From Candidatus Sivonenia alaskensis PMM_0068 (lineage in GTDB: Bacteria > Cyanobacteriota > Cyanobacteriia > Gloeobacterales > PMM-0068): a DNA stretch of 12,785 nt. This document shows, one piece after another, positions 1 to 7,688 of the stretch. Position numbers and translations under genes: made by a program. The notes under the pieces were generated by a model, which ran no database searches, was not told the DNA's origin, and saw only the letters and a list, made by a program, of their open reading frames with translations. The stretch is taken from the NCBI GenBank assembly GCA_949127685.1, contig CASBPW010000090.1, positions 1 to 12,785 on the forward strand, read 5' to 3'. Every line of letters begins with the position of its first letter. The first letter of the stretch is position 1.

Positions 1-983
1 AGCTGCAAATAATCAATAATAATCATCCCTAGACGTCCACCCTGTTCCGCCATTAAGCGGCGGCACTTAGAGCGCATTTCCATGACCGTAGCATTGGGCG
101 TGTCATCAATGAATAGAGGGCTAGAAGCCAGTCGGCCAATCGCCGTCCCCACTTTTTGCCACTCATTTTCACTGATTCTGCCAGAGCGTAGCCGGTGGCT
201 ATCAATCTCTGCTTCACTACTCAGAAGACGCTGGACCAATTGTTCTTTAGACATTTCCAAACTAAACACGACCACAGGCAAATTAGCTTTCTGAGTAATG
301 TTGTGCCCAATAGAAAGACAGAGAGAAGTTTTCCCCATAGAGGGCCTCCCCGCCACAATAATTAGGTCAGAAGGTTGGAATCCTTGAGTAAGACTATCTA
401 GGTCATAGAAACTACTGGCAATGCCGGGGATTTCTGCCCCTTCTGTGAACCGTTGTTCCAAAGATTCAAAGATATCCAACAAAATATCAGAAGCTGGCAC
501 TACGGAACGGGTTACTCGCTCCTGCGTGACAGCAAAAATCTTCTGTTCCGCTTGGTCTAAGGTTAGGGTGATGTCTTGGGCCGTGTCATAACCGAGAGCT
601 ACGACTTCTTGGCCGCTGCGAATAAGCTGTCTGCGCGTGTACTTATCGGCAATCAAACGAGCGTATTGGTCAATATTGACCGTATTGACTAGGGATTCGA
701 CCAAGCGCCTTAAGGCAGATTTTCCTCCCACCTTTTCCAGAAAGCCATTGTCTTCAAGATAGGTTGTAACACTCATCAAATCAGTAGGCAGGCCTTGGGC
801 ATTCAGGAGGAGGGTAGCCCGATAAATATCTTGGTGGGCGCTGACATAGAAAGCTTCCGGTCGCAGGAGTTCCGCGACGCGCGTAAGGGCTTCACTATCC
901 ATGAGAATGCCCCCTAGAACAGCTTCTTCTGCCTCAATGTTCTGAGGGGGAAGACGGTCTTCCAGAGGGGAAAATTCTGTCAT
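1..983 (-). CDS. dnaB: Replicative DNA helicase DnaB (3' part missing)
   Basis: Ring-shaped hexameric helicase that unwinds DNA ahead of the replication fork and recruits primase. About 327 codons are present; the C-terminal part lies beyond the left edge. The N-terminal domain begins with RLPPQNIEAEEAVLGG (residues 10-25). The RecA-like ATPase domain has Walker A GRPSMGKTS (about 212-220), the SLEM segment (241-244) and Walker B IIIDYLQ at the window edge. No intein interrupts the P-loop, a known intein site in cyanobacterial DnaB. I chose the ATG at 983. An in-frame GTG at 1013 would add ten residues, but it lies against a possible -10 element. An AGGAAG sits about 20 bases before the ATG, which is far for a Shine-Dalgarno site. 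The gene lies 78 bases downstream of rplI on the same strand. The identification is firm; the exact start is not. Confidence 0.96.
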   Translation of the reverse strand, partial: MTEFSPLEDRLPPQNIEAEEAVLGGILMDSEALTRVAELLRPEAFYVSAHQDIYRATLLLNAQGLPTDLMSVTTYLEDNGFLEKVGGKSALRRLVESLVNTVNIDQYARLIADKYTRRQLIRSGQEVVALGYDTAQDITLTLDQAEQKIFAVTQERVTRSVVPASDILLDIFESLEQRFTEGAEIPGIASSFYDLDSLTQGFQPSDLIIVAGRPSMGKTSLCLSIGHNITQKANLPVVVFSLEMSKEQLVQRLLSSEAEIDSHRLRSGRISENEWQKVGTAIGRLASSPLFIDDTPNATVMEMRSKCRRLMAEQGGRLGMIIIDYLQ

Positions 984-1014
984 TGTCCGCGATTGCCGAA
1001 ATTCTTCCTGCACT

Positions 1015-1023
1015 GATATACCA
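1015..1023 (-). promoter_or_regulatory. Possible extended -10 promoter upstream of dnaB
   Basis: On the minus strand the rplI-dnaB gap contains TGGTATATC, which resembles an extended -10 box (TG, one base, TATATC). Transcription from it would begin roughly 20 bases before the dnaB ATG at 983, favouring that start over the GTG at 1013. I found no convincing -35. The same TGGTATA string occurs before rplI and before the ATP synthase beta gene. It could be a chance match; dnaB may simply be transcribed from the rplI promoter. Confidence 0.3.
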
Positions 1024-1061
1024 AGCTAATGAAAATAATCATAGGGGCTTGGATAGTTATA

Positions 1062-1517
1062 TCAAGCGGCAGCGACTTCGACCCTGATAGTCGCAAACAC
1101 TTCGTGAGCCAAACGGATCTTCGCGCCGTAGGTACCGATAGCGTTGATGTTGTCATCGAGCGTGATTTCTCTGCGGTCTATTTCTTCACCCAGCAAGGTC
1201 TTCAGGGCATCAGCGACATCCTGGTTGGTGACCGTACCAAAGATAGAATCGTTCTCTCCTACCTGCTTGTAGATAATGACCTTACCCAACGCTTCAATGG
1301 AACCGCGCTTAGCAATCGCAGCTTCACGAAGGGCTGCTAAACGCGCCCGTTCTTTTGCTTTGCGGGCTTCGATAGCCTTAACTAAGCCAGGGGTAGCTTT
1401 CTGAGCATAACCCTTGGGAATTAGATAATTACGAGCGTAACCAGCGGCCACTTCTACTAGATCCCCTGATTCACCCAATTTCTGCACATCCTCAACGAGG
1501 ACTAGCTTGACGCCCAT
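1062..1517 (-). CDS. rplI: 50S ribosomal protein L9
   Basis: Structural protein of the large ribosomal subunit that binds 23S rRNA and reaches toward neighbouring ribosomes. The 151-residue product matches the usual bacterial length of about 150. The N-terminal domain starts MGVKLVLVEDVQKLGE and includes the characteristic GYARNYLIPKGYA segment. A charged connecting helix rich in K, R, E and A follows, then a C-terminal domain containing SIFGTVTNQDVADAL. The reading frame is open upstream to 1595, but those 26 residues do not look like L9. The ATG at 1517 has an AAGGAA ribosome binding site six bases upstream, so I use it. The gene precedes dnaB on the same strand and is divergent from mnmE. 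Confidence 0.97.
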   Translation of the reverse strand: MGVKLVLVEDVQKLGESGDLVEVAAGYARNYLIPKGYAQKATPGLVKAIEARKAKERARLAALREAAIAKRGSIEALGKVIIYKQVGENDSIFGTVTNQDVADALKTLLGEEIDRREITLDDNINAIGTYGAKIRLAHEVFATIRVEVAAA

Positions 1518-1553
1518 GATGGTTTCCTTAGTTTTCTTTTCGCCAAAGAAGTT

Positions 1554-1562
1554 AATATACCA
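1554..1562 (-). promoter_or_regulatory. Possible extended -10 promoter of rplI
   Basis: Minus-strand TGGTATATT lies 37-45 bases before the rplI start, in the gap divergent from mnmE. TG-N-TATATT resembles an extended -10 element, which can work with a poor -35; none is evident at 16-18 bases. The position suits a short 5' leader. Confidence 0.4.
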
Positions 1563-1673
1563 GAGTTTTAGGTGCAGCCTAGCGGCATGACACAATAATC
1601 CCAGACATTCTCAGTGACAGATTGGCTAATCTATAGTAAACGATTCGCTGAGCTGATGACCTTTTCGGATGTG

Positions 1674-3077
1674 ATGACCAACGATACGGATAGGAGAATT
1701 CCTACAGAAGATACGATTGCTGCCATTGCCACAGCGGTAGTCCCAGAGGCAGGTAGCGTAGCGATTGTGCGTTTATCGGGTCCGAGTGCCCCAGCCGTTG
1801 CAAAGGCGTTGATGCCTGCTTTACAGTCTCCTCAAGCTCGTCCGCTGGAGAGTCATAAGGTTTATTACGGCTGGATTAAAGACCCCAAAACGCAAGAAGC
1901 TGTGGATGAAGTCTTGATGCTCTATATGGCCCGTTCCCGGTCTTTTACCCGTGAAGAGGTGGTGGAGTTTCACTGTCATGGGGGCATTGTTCCCGTCCAA
2001 CGGGTGCTCCAGCTCTGCTTGCATCAGGGAGTGCGCTTAGCACGCCCAGGTGAGTTTACCCTCAGGGCTTTTCTGAATGGTCGCATTGACCTTACGCAGG
2101 CAGAAAGTGTTGCACAGCTGGTGGGAGCCTGTTCGCCGCAAGCGGCCCAGGTAGCATTGTCTGGCTTGCAAGGCAACCTGGCGCGCCCGATTGAAACCTT
2201 GCGCAGTCATTGTCTTGACTTGCTCGCTGAGATAGAAGCCCGGATTGATTTTGAAGAAGACCTCCCTTCTCTGGATGAGCTTTCGATTACGCAACAAATC
2301 CAAGCGATGAAGGTGGAGGTGGCTGGCCTGTTGGCTACGGCTAACCGGGGAGAACTACTACGTTCTGGCTTGAAGGTGGCGATTGTGGGCCGCCCGAATG
2401 TGGGGAAATCAAGCTTGCTCAATCTCTGGAGCCAAACGGAGCGGGCGATTGTCACGGACCTGCCAGGGACCACCCGGGATACGGTTGATACCCATCTCAT
2501 CGTTCAAGGCATTCCCGTACAGGTGATAGACACAGCGGGTATCCGAGAAAGTGGAGACATCGTCGAGCAGATGGGCATTGAACGCTCTCGCAAAGCGGCA
2601 GCACAAGCAGATCTAATTCTTTTGGTGGTGGACTATTCTCAAGGCTGGACCCCAGAAGATGCCGCTATTTACCGGGAAGTGGCACAGGGGATAGTGGTTT
2701 TGGTAGCGAATAAAACGGACCTAAGTAAAACTCTTCAACCTTTTCCTGAGCATTTAGGCAACTTGGTCAAAATTTCTACTCTCCGGGACCCGCAGGACTC
2801 TATTGCCAGGCTAGAACAGGTCCTTCTGGACCAGGTCGGGACGGGCTTAACGGCGGCCAATATGGACATTGCCATCAACCAGCGCCAGCAAGAAGCGCTT
2901 TTGCGGGTCCAAGAAAGTTTAGAACGGGTCCAAGGAACGATGACCCAGAAGCTACCCCTCGATTTTTGGACGATTGATCTACGGGAAGCGGCTACTACGC
3001 TGGGGCAAATCACGGGACAAGAAGTAACAGAGCCTATCCTTGACCGCATATTTAGTCGTTTTTGTATCGGTAAATAA
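1674..3077 (+). CDS. mnmE: tRNA modification GTPase MnmE
   Basis: GTPase that, with MnmG, places the (carboxymethyl)aminomethyl group on the wobble uridine U34 of certain tRNAs. The N-terminal tetrahydrofolate-binding domain starts DTIAAIATAVVPEAGS and includes VEFHCHGG and RPGEFTLRAFLNGRIDL. A helical domain follows with an embedded Ras-like G domain: G1 GRPNVGKSS (about 239-247), the TTRDT region, G3 DTAG (about 286-289) and G4 NKTD (about 346-349). The protein ends CIGK, matching the family's C-[ILV]-GK terminus with the cysteine needed for modification. The ATG at 1674 gives 467 residues, near the family norm of about 455. An ATG at 1656 (473 aa) and a GTG at 1614 (487 aa) are also in frame, and none has a clear ribosome binding site. 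Confidence 0.96.
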   Translation: MTNDTDRRIPTEDTIAAIATAVVPEAGSVAIVRLSGPSAPAVAKALMPALQSPQARPLESHKVYYGWIKDPKTQEAVDEVLMLYMARSRSFTREEVVEFHCHGGIVPVQRVLQLCLHQGVRLARPGEFTLRAFLNGRIDLTQAESVAQLVGACSPQAAQVALSGLQGNLARPIETLRSHCLDLLAEIEARIDFEEDLPSLDELSITQQIQAMKVEVAGLLATANRGELLRSGLKVAIVGRPNVGKSSLLNLWSQTERAIVTDLPGTTRDTVDTHLIVQGIPVQVIDTAGIRESGDIVEQMGIERSRKAAAQADLILLVVDYSQGWTPEDAAIYREVAQGIVVLVANKTDLSKTLQPFPEHLGNLVKISTLRDPQDSIARLEQVLLDQVGTGLTAANMDIAINQRQQEALLRVQESLERVQGTMTQKLPLDFWTIDLREAATTLGQITGQEVTEPILDRIFSRFCIGK

Positions 3078-3098
3078 GGCTTCCAAACCGTGGTACCC

Positions 3099-3107
3099 TG
3101 GTATACA
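3099..3107 (+). promoter_or_regulatory. Possible extended -10 promoter of the ATP synthase beta gene
   Basis: TGGTATACA lies in the 90-base gap between mnmE and the beta-subunit gene and reads as an extended -10 box (TG, one base, TATACA). A weak -35 (CTTCCA at 3080-3085, three matches to TTGACA) stands 16 bases upstream. Transcription from here would give a leader of about 55 bases before the ATG at 3168. Read-through from mnmE is also possible, since I see no terminator after mnmE. Confidence 0.38.
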
Positions 3108-3154
3108 AACGTTAACAGTCCTAAAGTCCATCTGGGCAAGGCAATCAGCAGTTT

Positions 3155-3159
3155 AGGAG
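3155..3159 (+). promoter_or_regulatory. Ribosome binding site that sets the beta-subunit start
   Basis: AGGAG stands eight bases before the ATG at 3168. The upstream in-frame GTG at 3090 has no such site and would add 26 residues absent from the family, so this site supports the ATG at 3168. Confidence 0.8.
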
Positions 3160-3167
3160 CGCAACCC

Positions 3168-4589
3168 ATGGTTATGACCAGAGCCGAGAATGTAGGGTAT
3201 GTCACCCAAGTGATCGGGCCTGTATTAGATGTCGAGTTTCCCAGCGGGAAACTACCCTCTATCTACAACGCACTGAAAATTAAAGCGAGTACGGAATCAG
3301 GCATCCCCATCGAAATTACCTGTGAAACCCAGCAGTTGTTGGGGGATAACCGGATCCGGGCTGTAGCCATGAGTTCCACCGATGGTCTGGTGCGGGGCAT
3401 GGAAGTGCTGGATACAGGAGCGGCTATTACGGTCCCTGTTGGCCCAGCCACCCTCGGCCGAATCTTTAACGTCATTGGCGAACCTGTAGACGAAGTTGGG
3501 GTAGTCAATAACCAAGAGACTTCGCCGATTCACCGTGCAGCTCCGAAGTTCATGGACCTCACCACTACGCCCGAAGTTTTTGAGACGGGTATCAAAGTGA
3601 TCGACCTATTGGCCCCTTATCGTAAGGGTGGAAAGATCGGTCTATTCGGAGGTGCGGGTGTCGGCAAGACGGTTCTGATTCAGGAATTGATCAACAACAT
3701 TGCCAAGCAGCATGCGGGTGTATCGGTGTTTGGCGGCGTGGGTGAGCGTACCCGTGAAGGGAATGACCTTTATAACGAATTCAAAGAATCTGGGGTTATC
3801 GATAAGGTGGCTCTGGTCTATGGTCAGATGAACGAACCTCCTGGCGCTCGGATGCGCGTCGGGCTGACGGCTTTAACCATGGCTGAGTACTTCCGGGATG
3901 TCTCCAAGCAAGACGTATTGCTCTTTATCGACAACATCTTCCGCTTTGTCCAAGCGGGTTCTGAAGTCTCGGCGCTCCTTGGTCGTATGCCTTCTGCGGT
4001 AGGTTATCAGCCTACCCTGGGAACGGACGTTGGGGACCTGCAAGAGCGCATTACCTCTACCAAAGATGGTTCAATTACCTCTGTCCAAGCCGTCTACGTG
4101 CCTGCGGATGACTTGACAGACCCTGCTCCTGCGACGACCTTTGCCCACTTGGATGCGACCACGGTACTTTCGCGTGCGTTGGCTTCTCTGGGTATCTACC
4201 CCGCTGTTGACCCTCTAGGTTCTACTTCTACAATGCTTCAGCAGGACATTGTCGGGGAACGTCACTACAACGTTGCTCGTTCGGTGCAATCCACCCTCCA
4301 GCGCTACAAGGAACTGCAGGATATCATCGCGATCCTGGGTCTAGATGAGCTTGCTCCTGAAGATAGGCTGGTCGTAAACCGGGCTCGCAAACTTCAGCGC
4401 TTCCTGTCTCAGCCTTTCTTCGTGGCAGAGGTCTTTACCGGTTCTCCTGGTAAGTACGTCACCCTAGATAAGACCTTAGAAGGATTTGAGCGCATCCTCA
4501 AAGGTGAATTCGATGACTACCCAGAGCAAGCTTTCTATCTGGTAGGCGACATCGAAGAAGCTATCGAAAAAGCTAAAAATATGAAGTAG
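3168..4589 (+). CDS. atpD: F1Fo ATP synthase subunit beta
   Basis: Catalytic subunit of F1, making ATP from ADP and phosphate as protons pass through Fo. In a cyanobacterium it would act on thylakoid or cytoplasmic membranes. The cyanobacterial literature calls the gene atpB. The 473-residue protein has the N-terminal barrel (NVGYVTQVIGPVLDVEFPSG), P-loop GGAGVGKTV (161-169) with the catalytic lysine, GERTREG (192-198), Walker B LLFIDN (251-256) and the ATPase signature PAVDPLGSTS (345-354). The loop that acts as the DELSEED lever reads DELAPED (393-399). The start is set by AGGAG eight bases upstream. In most cyanobacteria this gene is followed by the epsilon-subunit gene. Here a terminator follows within 25 bases and the next gene faces the other way, so the epsilon gene must be elsewhere. 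Confidence 0.98.
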   Translation: MVMTRAENVGYVTQVIGPVLDVEFPSGKLPSIYNALKIKASTESGIPIEITCETQQLLGDNRIRAVAMSSTDGLVRGMEVLDTGAAITVPVGPATLGRIFNVIGEPVDEVGVVNNQETSPIHRAAPKFMDLTTTPEVFETGIKVIDLLAPYRKGGKIGLFGGAGVGKTVLIQELINNIAKQHAGVSVFGGVGERTREGNDLYNEFKESGVIDKVALVYGQMNEPPGARMRVGLTALTMAEYFRDVSKQDVLLFIDNIFRFVQAGSEVSALLGRMPSAVGYQPTLGTDVGDLQERITSTKDGSITSVQAVYVPADDLTDPAPATTFAHLDATTVLSRALASLGIYPAVDPLGSTSTMLQQDIVGERHYNVARSVQSTLQRYKELQDIIAILGLDELAPEDRLVVNRARKLQRFLSQPFFVAEVFTGSPGKYVTLDKTLEGFERILKGEFDDYPEQAFYLVGDIEEAIEKAKNMK

Positions 4590-4613
4590 GAAAGGCCTTA
4601 AAACATTCTTTTT

Positions 4614-4643
4614 AGAAGCCGGGGAATCCTGGCTTCTTTTTTT
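4614..4643 (+). terminator. Rho-independent terminator after the ATP synthase beta gene
   Basis: AGAAGCCGGG pairs with CCTGGCTTCT around a GAAT loop (10-bp stem with one G-U pair), and the 3' arm runs straight into a row of T residues. It begins 24 bases after the stop codon. The hairpin also forms on the minus strand, but there the tail is A-rich and broken, so it would act less well on the converging glycosyltransferase transcript. Confidence 0.92.
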
Positions 4644-4677
4644 AGAAGAACCTCTCTCGGAGCACGGAAGCGTAATA

Positions 4678-5700
4678 TCAAATTTTTTGCAAAAATCCCC
4701 TAACTGCTGGAGTGATTAATCCATTGGAGCCTCCTAACTCCTTGACAGCGACAGGGGGCATCAGTGCCCTTCGGAGCGCATAAACTTGATTAAGGAGTCT
4801 TTTATAATTATTCGGGCCCAGTAGTTTTAGTGTGTTGATTGCCAAGCTCAGGCGCAGATATTCTCTGCTGAAGCGCAATTTGGGATAGGAAGAAATCGCT
4901 AGAGCACGGTAATGAAGGGAAAGTTTATAATCTGTATGTGCGCTTTGTAGTGCTTTCCACCCTAGACAGAGATTGGCATAGCCATAGCTTCGATTCTTCA
5001 AGGGGAGAACTTCAAGGGAAACATGCTCAAACGCTTTTTCGATTACTGCGTGAAATGCTTTTTCCGCCGCTTGGCAATTTCTGGACTTACTATCGGGTCG
5101 CTGGCGATAATAGGCTAGGGGTTCTTCAATAACGGCAAAGGGATAATGAATCGCAATGCGAAGCCACATATCCCAATCTTCAACAGAACGCAAGCTACAG
5201 TCAAATAATCCAGCCTTATCAAAACAACACCTGCGCACCATAACAGTGAGACAGGCTATAGTATTCTTCTCTAATAATTGTTTCCAAATCATACCTTCGG
5301 AAGAGGAAGGGATGACTCTCCCCGTTGAGTTGCCATCTTTATCAACAAAAAACATCCAAGCATGGACAACCCCAATCGAAGGATTATCATCCAAATAGCG
5401 CACTTGCTTTTCTAATTTAGTGGGTGCCCATAAATCATCAGCATCTAAAAATGCTACGTATTCTGCTTGGGATTGAGTAATGCCCGTATTCCTTGCCGCT
5501 GAAGCTCCCTGGTTCTTTTGTGAAATCAATTTCACCCGTGGATCGGTGATTTCAGAGGCCCACTGCACAATATTATCCGAGCTACCATCATCAACAATAA
5601 GCACTTCAAAATCGGTAAAGGTTTGTTCCAGTACACTTGATAATGTATCTGGAAGATAGGGCATCGAGTTAAAAGAAGGAATTATAACTGAAACCTTCAT
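4678..5700 (-). CDS. Family 2 glycosyltransferase
   Basis: Predicted inverting GT-A enzyme that moves a sugar from a nucleotide-sugar donor to an unidentified acceptor, probably a surface glycan or lipid. The N-terminus has VSVIIPSFN, the nucleotide-binding VDDGSSD (36-42), GASAARNTGI, the metal-binding DxD motif in FLDADD (84-89) and the late acidic motif VEDWDMWL (173-180). The last 120 or so residues are helical and basic with no clear membrane segment. The 340-residue length is normal for a soluble GT2. The ATG at 5700 shares its A with the TGA of htpG, implying translational coupling; a TTG codon directly before it is an alternative start. Sampled stretches are richer in A+T than the neighbours, which may mean acquisition by transfer. 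Substrate cannot be told from sequence. Confidence 0.9.
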   Translation of the reverse strand: MKVSVIIPSFNSMPYLPDTLSSVLEQTFTDFEVLIVDDGSSDNIVQWASEITDPRVKLISQKNQGASAARNTGITQSQAEYVAFLDADDLWAPTKLEKQVRYLDDNPSIGVVHAWMFFVDKDGNSTGRVIPSSSEGMIWKQLLEKNTIACLTVMVRRCCFDKAGLFDCSLRSVEDWDMWLRIAIHYPFAVIEEPLAYYRQRPDSKSRNCQAAEKAFHAVIEKAFEHVSLEVLPLKNRSYGYANLCLGWKALQSAHTDYKLSLHYRALAISSYPKLRFSREYLRLSLAINTLKLLGPNNYKRLLNQVYALRRALMPPVAVKELGGSNGLITPAVRGFLQKI

Positions 5701-7598
5701 CAATCGTGAAACCTCTCTGACTCCGCTGGCTCAACCTTCTCTACCGTGCCCACTGCCCGTCCGGAAAGACGGGTTAGGACTTCATTGGAGCGCTGGATAA
5801 ACTGACCCATGGTCTCGGCATCGAAGTTTTTCTGAGAAAGCAACGCTAAATCATAGACATGGCGACAGATCAGTTCAGATAGTGCCTCATCTTCTAGCTG
5901 GGGGATATTCTGAATCAGGGGATGGTTAGTATTCAAAACCAGCGTGTGTTCTTCCAGAAAGTCCATCTGCTTTTGCTGCATCAAGGCTGTCATTTCCTTG
6001 AATCGACGTAGAGATTCAGGCAGTAGCAGAACCGCTGGAATGGTCTGGGTTTTTAGCGCTTCGGCCCGGATATTGAGCTTGGGCAAGTGGAGTTTTCCTT
6101 TAAATAGATCGACCAATTGCTCTGTGCGTGTCTTATTGGTCTTAGCGTCTACTAACTGGTTCGCGTTATCTTGCTCCAAGGTCTGTTCATGAATCTCGGA
6201 ATCCACACGAGCAAAGCGAACCTCTGGATTGTGCTGCTCCAGGAAATTCACAAAATGGGAATCGATGAACGAATCAAGAATTAAGGCTTCAACGCCTTGG
6301 GCTTTCAGGAGTTCCAAATAGTTAGCCTGAGCACTGGTATCCGAGGCATAGTAGACTTTTTTCTCTTTTTCTCCAAAACGCTCTTTATTGCGATCCAGAT
6401 AGGCTGCCAGCGTGGTGTATTCCTCAGAAGCCGTGGATTGGAAGATGATGATATCCTTGACCTGTTCATAGAACTTGTCACTGTTCATGACGCCATATTT
6501 CACGAACAGATGAATGTCTTTCCAGAACTGTTGATACTTCTCTTTCTCTTCTTGGAAGAGTTCTTTGAGTCGGTCTGCTACTTTCTTGGCAATATAGTCA
6601 GAAATCCGACGTACCGTCCGGTCTGCTTGCAAGAAGCTCCGAGAAACATTCAGCGGAATATCAGGACTATCGACCGCACCTTGCAGCGGCATCAGAAATT
6701 GAGGAATAATCTCCTCGCAATTGTTGGTCACAAAAACCTGATTGCAGAAAAGTTTGATCTGGCCCTTGGTAAAGTCAAGGTCTGGTCGCAAGCGGGGAAA
6801 ATAGAGAATCCCTTGCAGGGTAAAGGGATAATCCGTGTTGAGATGGACCCAGAATAGCGGCTCATCGTTGAGGGGGTAGAGATAGCGATAAAACTCCAGA
6901 TAGTCCTCGTCTGTAAGCGTACTGGGTGAGCTTACCCACAAGGGCTTTTGGCGATTGGCTTGCTCGCCATTAAAGGTAATTGGGATGGGCAGAAAATCAC
7001 AGTAACTGCGAATCAGCTCCTTGATCTTTGCTTCGTCTAGAAATTCCTCGCTCTCTTGGTCGATGAAAAGTCTGACGGCAGTACCTCGCTTCGTTCTTTG
7101 GGCGGGGCCGAGGTCAAAGCTGGTCGTACCATCACATTCCCAAAGGACTGCCTCGCTATCCGTACGATAGGACAGGGTTTCGATTTCAACCTTTTGCGAC
7201 ACCATAAAAGATGAATAGAAACCCAAGCCAAAGTGACCGATGATTTGCTGGTTTACATCTTCTGAACTCTTATATTTCTCGATAAATTCTTCAGCACTGG
7301 AAAAAGCAATCTGGGTGATGTATTTCTTGACCTCATCGGCGGTCATGCCAATGCCATTGTCTTCAATAGTCAAGGTCCGAGCTTCTTTATCCAAGGTTAC
7401 ATGGACAGCCCCTTCTTCGGCACTCCCTTCAAATTCTCCCGAATAGCCCAACATTTTGAGCTTATTAATCGCATCCGCCGCATTCGAAATCAACTCGCGC
7501 AGAAAAATATCCTTATCCGAGTAGAGCCACCGCTTGATGATTGGAAAGATATTTTCGGTATGGACGCTAATCGTCCCTTTTTCAGTTTGTCCGAGCAT
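5700..7598 (-). CDS. htpG: Molecular chaperone HtpG (bacterial Hsp90)
   Basis: ATP-dependent homodimeric chaperone that finishes or protects the folding of client proteins, and is needed for heat and light stress tolerance in cyanobacteria studied so far. The 632-residue length fits bacterial Hsp90 (about 620-660). The N-terminal GHKL ATPase domain shows ELISNAADA (35-43), with the catalytic glutamate and the nucleotide-binding asparagine, DNGIGMT (80-86) and the lid segment GHFGLGFYS (121-129). The middle domain includes QIKLFCNQVFV and the conserved SRSFLQ stretch. It lacks the eukaryotic MEEVD tail, as expected. The ATG at 7598 has no strong ribosome binding site. A TATAAG that might be a -10 lies about 20 bases upstream without a good -35, so transcription may partly come from metK. 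The stop overlaps the glycosyltransferase start by one base. Confidence 0.98.
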   Translation of the reverse strand: MLGQTEKGTISVHTENIFPIIKRWLYSDKDIFLRELISNAADAINKLKMLGYSGEFEGSAEEGAVHVTLDKEARTLTIEDNGIGMTADEVKKYITQIAFSSAEEFIEKYKSSEDVNQQIIGHFGLGFYSSFMVSQKVEIETLSYRTDSEAVLWECDGTTSFDLGPAQRTKRGTAVRLFIDQESEEFLDEAKIKELIRSYCDFLPIPITFNGEQANRQKPLWVSSPSTLTDEDYLEFYRYLYPLNDEPLFWVHLNTDYPFTLQGILYFPRLRPDLDFTKGQIKLFCNQVFVTNNCEEIIPQFLMPLQGAVDSPDIPLNVSRSFLQADRTVRRISDYIAKKVADRLKELFQEEKEKYQQFWKDIHLFVKYGVMNSDKFYEQVKDIIIFQSTASEEYTTLAAYLDRNKERFGEKEKKVYYASDTSAQANYLELLKAQGVEALILDSFIDSHFVNFLEQHNPEVRFARVDSEIHEQTLEQDNANQLVDAKTNKTRTEQLVDLFKGKLHLPKLNIRAEALKTQTIPAVLLLPESLRRFKEMTALMQQKQMDFLEEHTLVLNTNHPLIQNIPQLEDEALSELICRHVYDLALLSQKNFDAETMGQFIQRSNEVLTRLSGRAVGTVEKVEPAESERFHD

Positions 7599-7643
7599 AG
7601 ATGTATTTTGAACCCTCTTATAAGACAGGATAGCGCGAAGATC

Positions 7644-7671
7644 AGCCCCGTGCTGTTCAAAGCACAGGGCT
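7644..7671 (-). other. Hairpin between metK and htpG
   Basis: An 11-base inverted repeat with one mismatch (AGCCCCGTGCT and AGCACAGGGCT, loop of six) lies 17 bases past the metK stop and 45 bases before htpG. On the minus-strand transcript it is followed by GATCTTCGCG, not a run of U, so it does not look like an ordinary intrinsic terminator. It could be a weak terminator, an RNA-stabilising or processing stem, or a way of lowering htpG expression relative to metK. Confidence 0.6.
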
Positions 7672-7688
7672 ACAAGTTAACAGGATGG

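Noticed and set aside
1..983. Possible DnaB intein
   Set aside because: Cyanobacterial DnaB often carries inteins, but the protein reads uninterrupted through the P-loop to Walker B. Only insertion sites beyond the left edge remain untested.
1029..1340. Open frame of 103 codons on the plus strand opposite rplI
   Set aside because: It lies almost wholly antisense to the well-supported L9 gene, has no ribosome binding site, and its product resembles nothing I know.
2735..3205. Open frame of 156 codons on the minus strand across the end of mnmE and start of the ATP synthase beta gene
   Set aside because: It is antisense to two certain genes and has a composition typical of a shadow frame (many S, R, W, C).
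3561..4589. DELAPED in place of DELSEED and PLGSTS in place of PLDSTS in the ATP synthase beta subunit
   Set aside because: Both positions vary naturally among bacterial beta subunits, and all catalytic residues are intact, so this is not taken as a sign of altered function.
6297..6857. Open frame of 186 codons on the plus strand within htpG
   Set aside because: It is fully antisense to Hsp90, whose domains are intact, and has no start signals.
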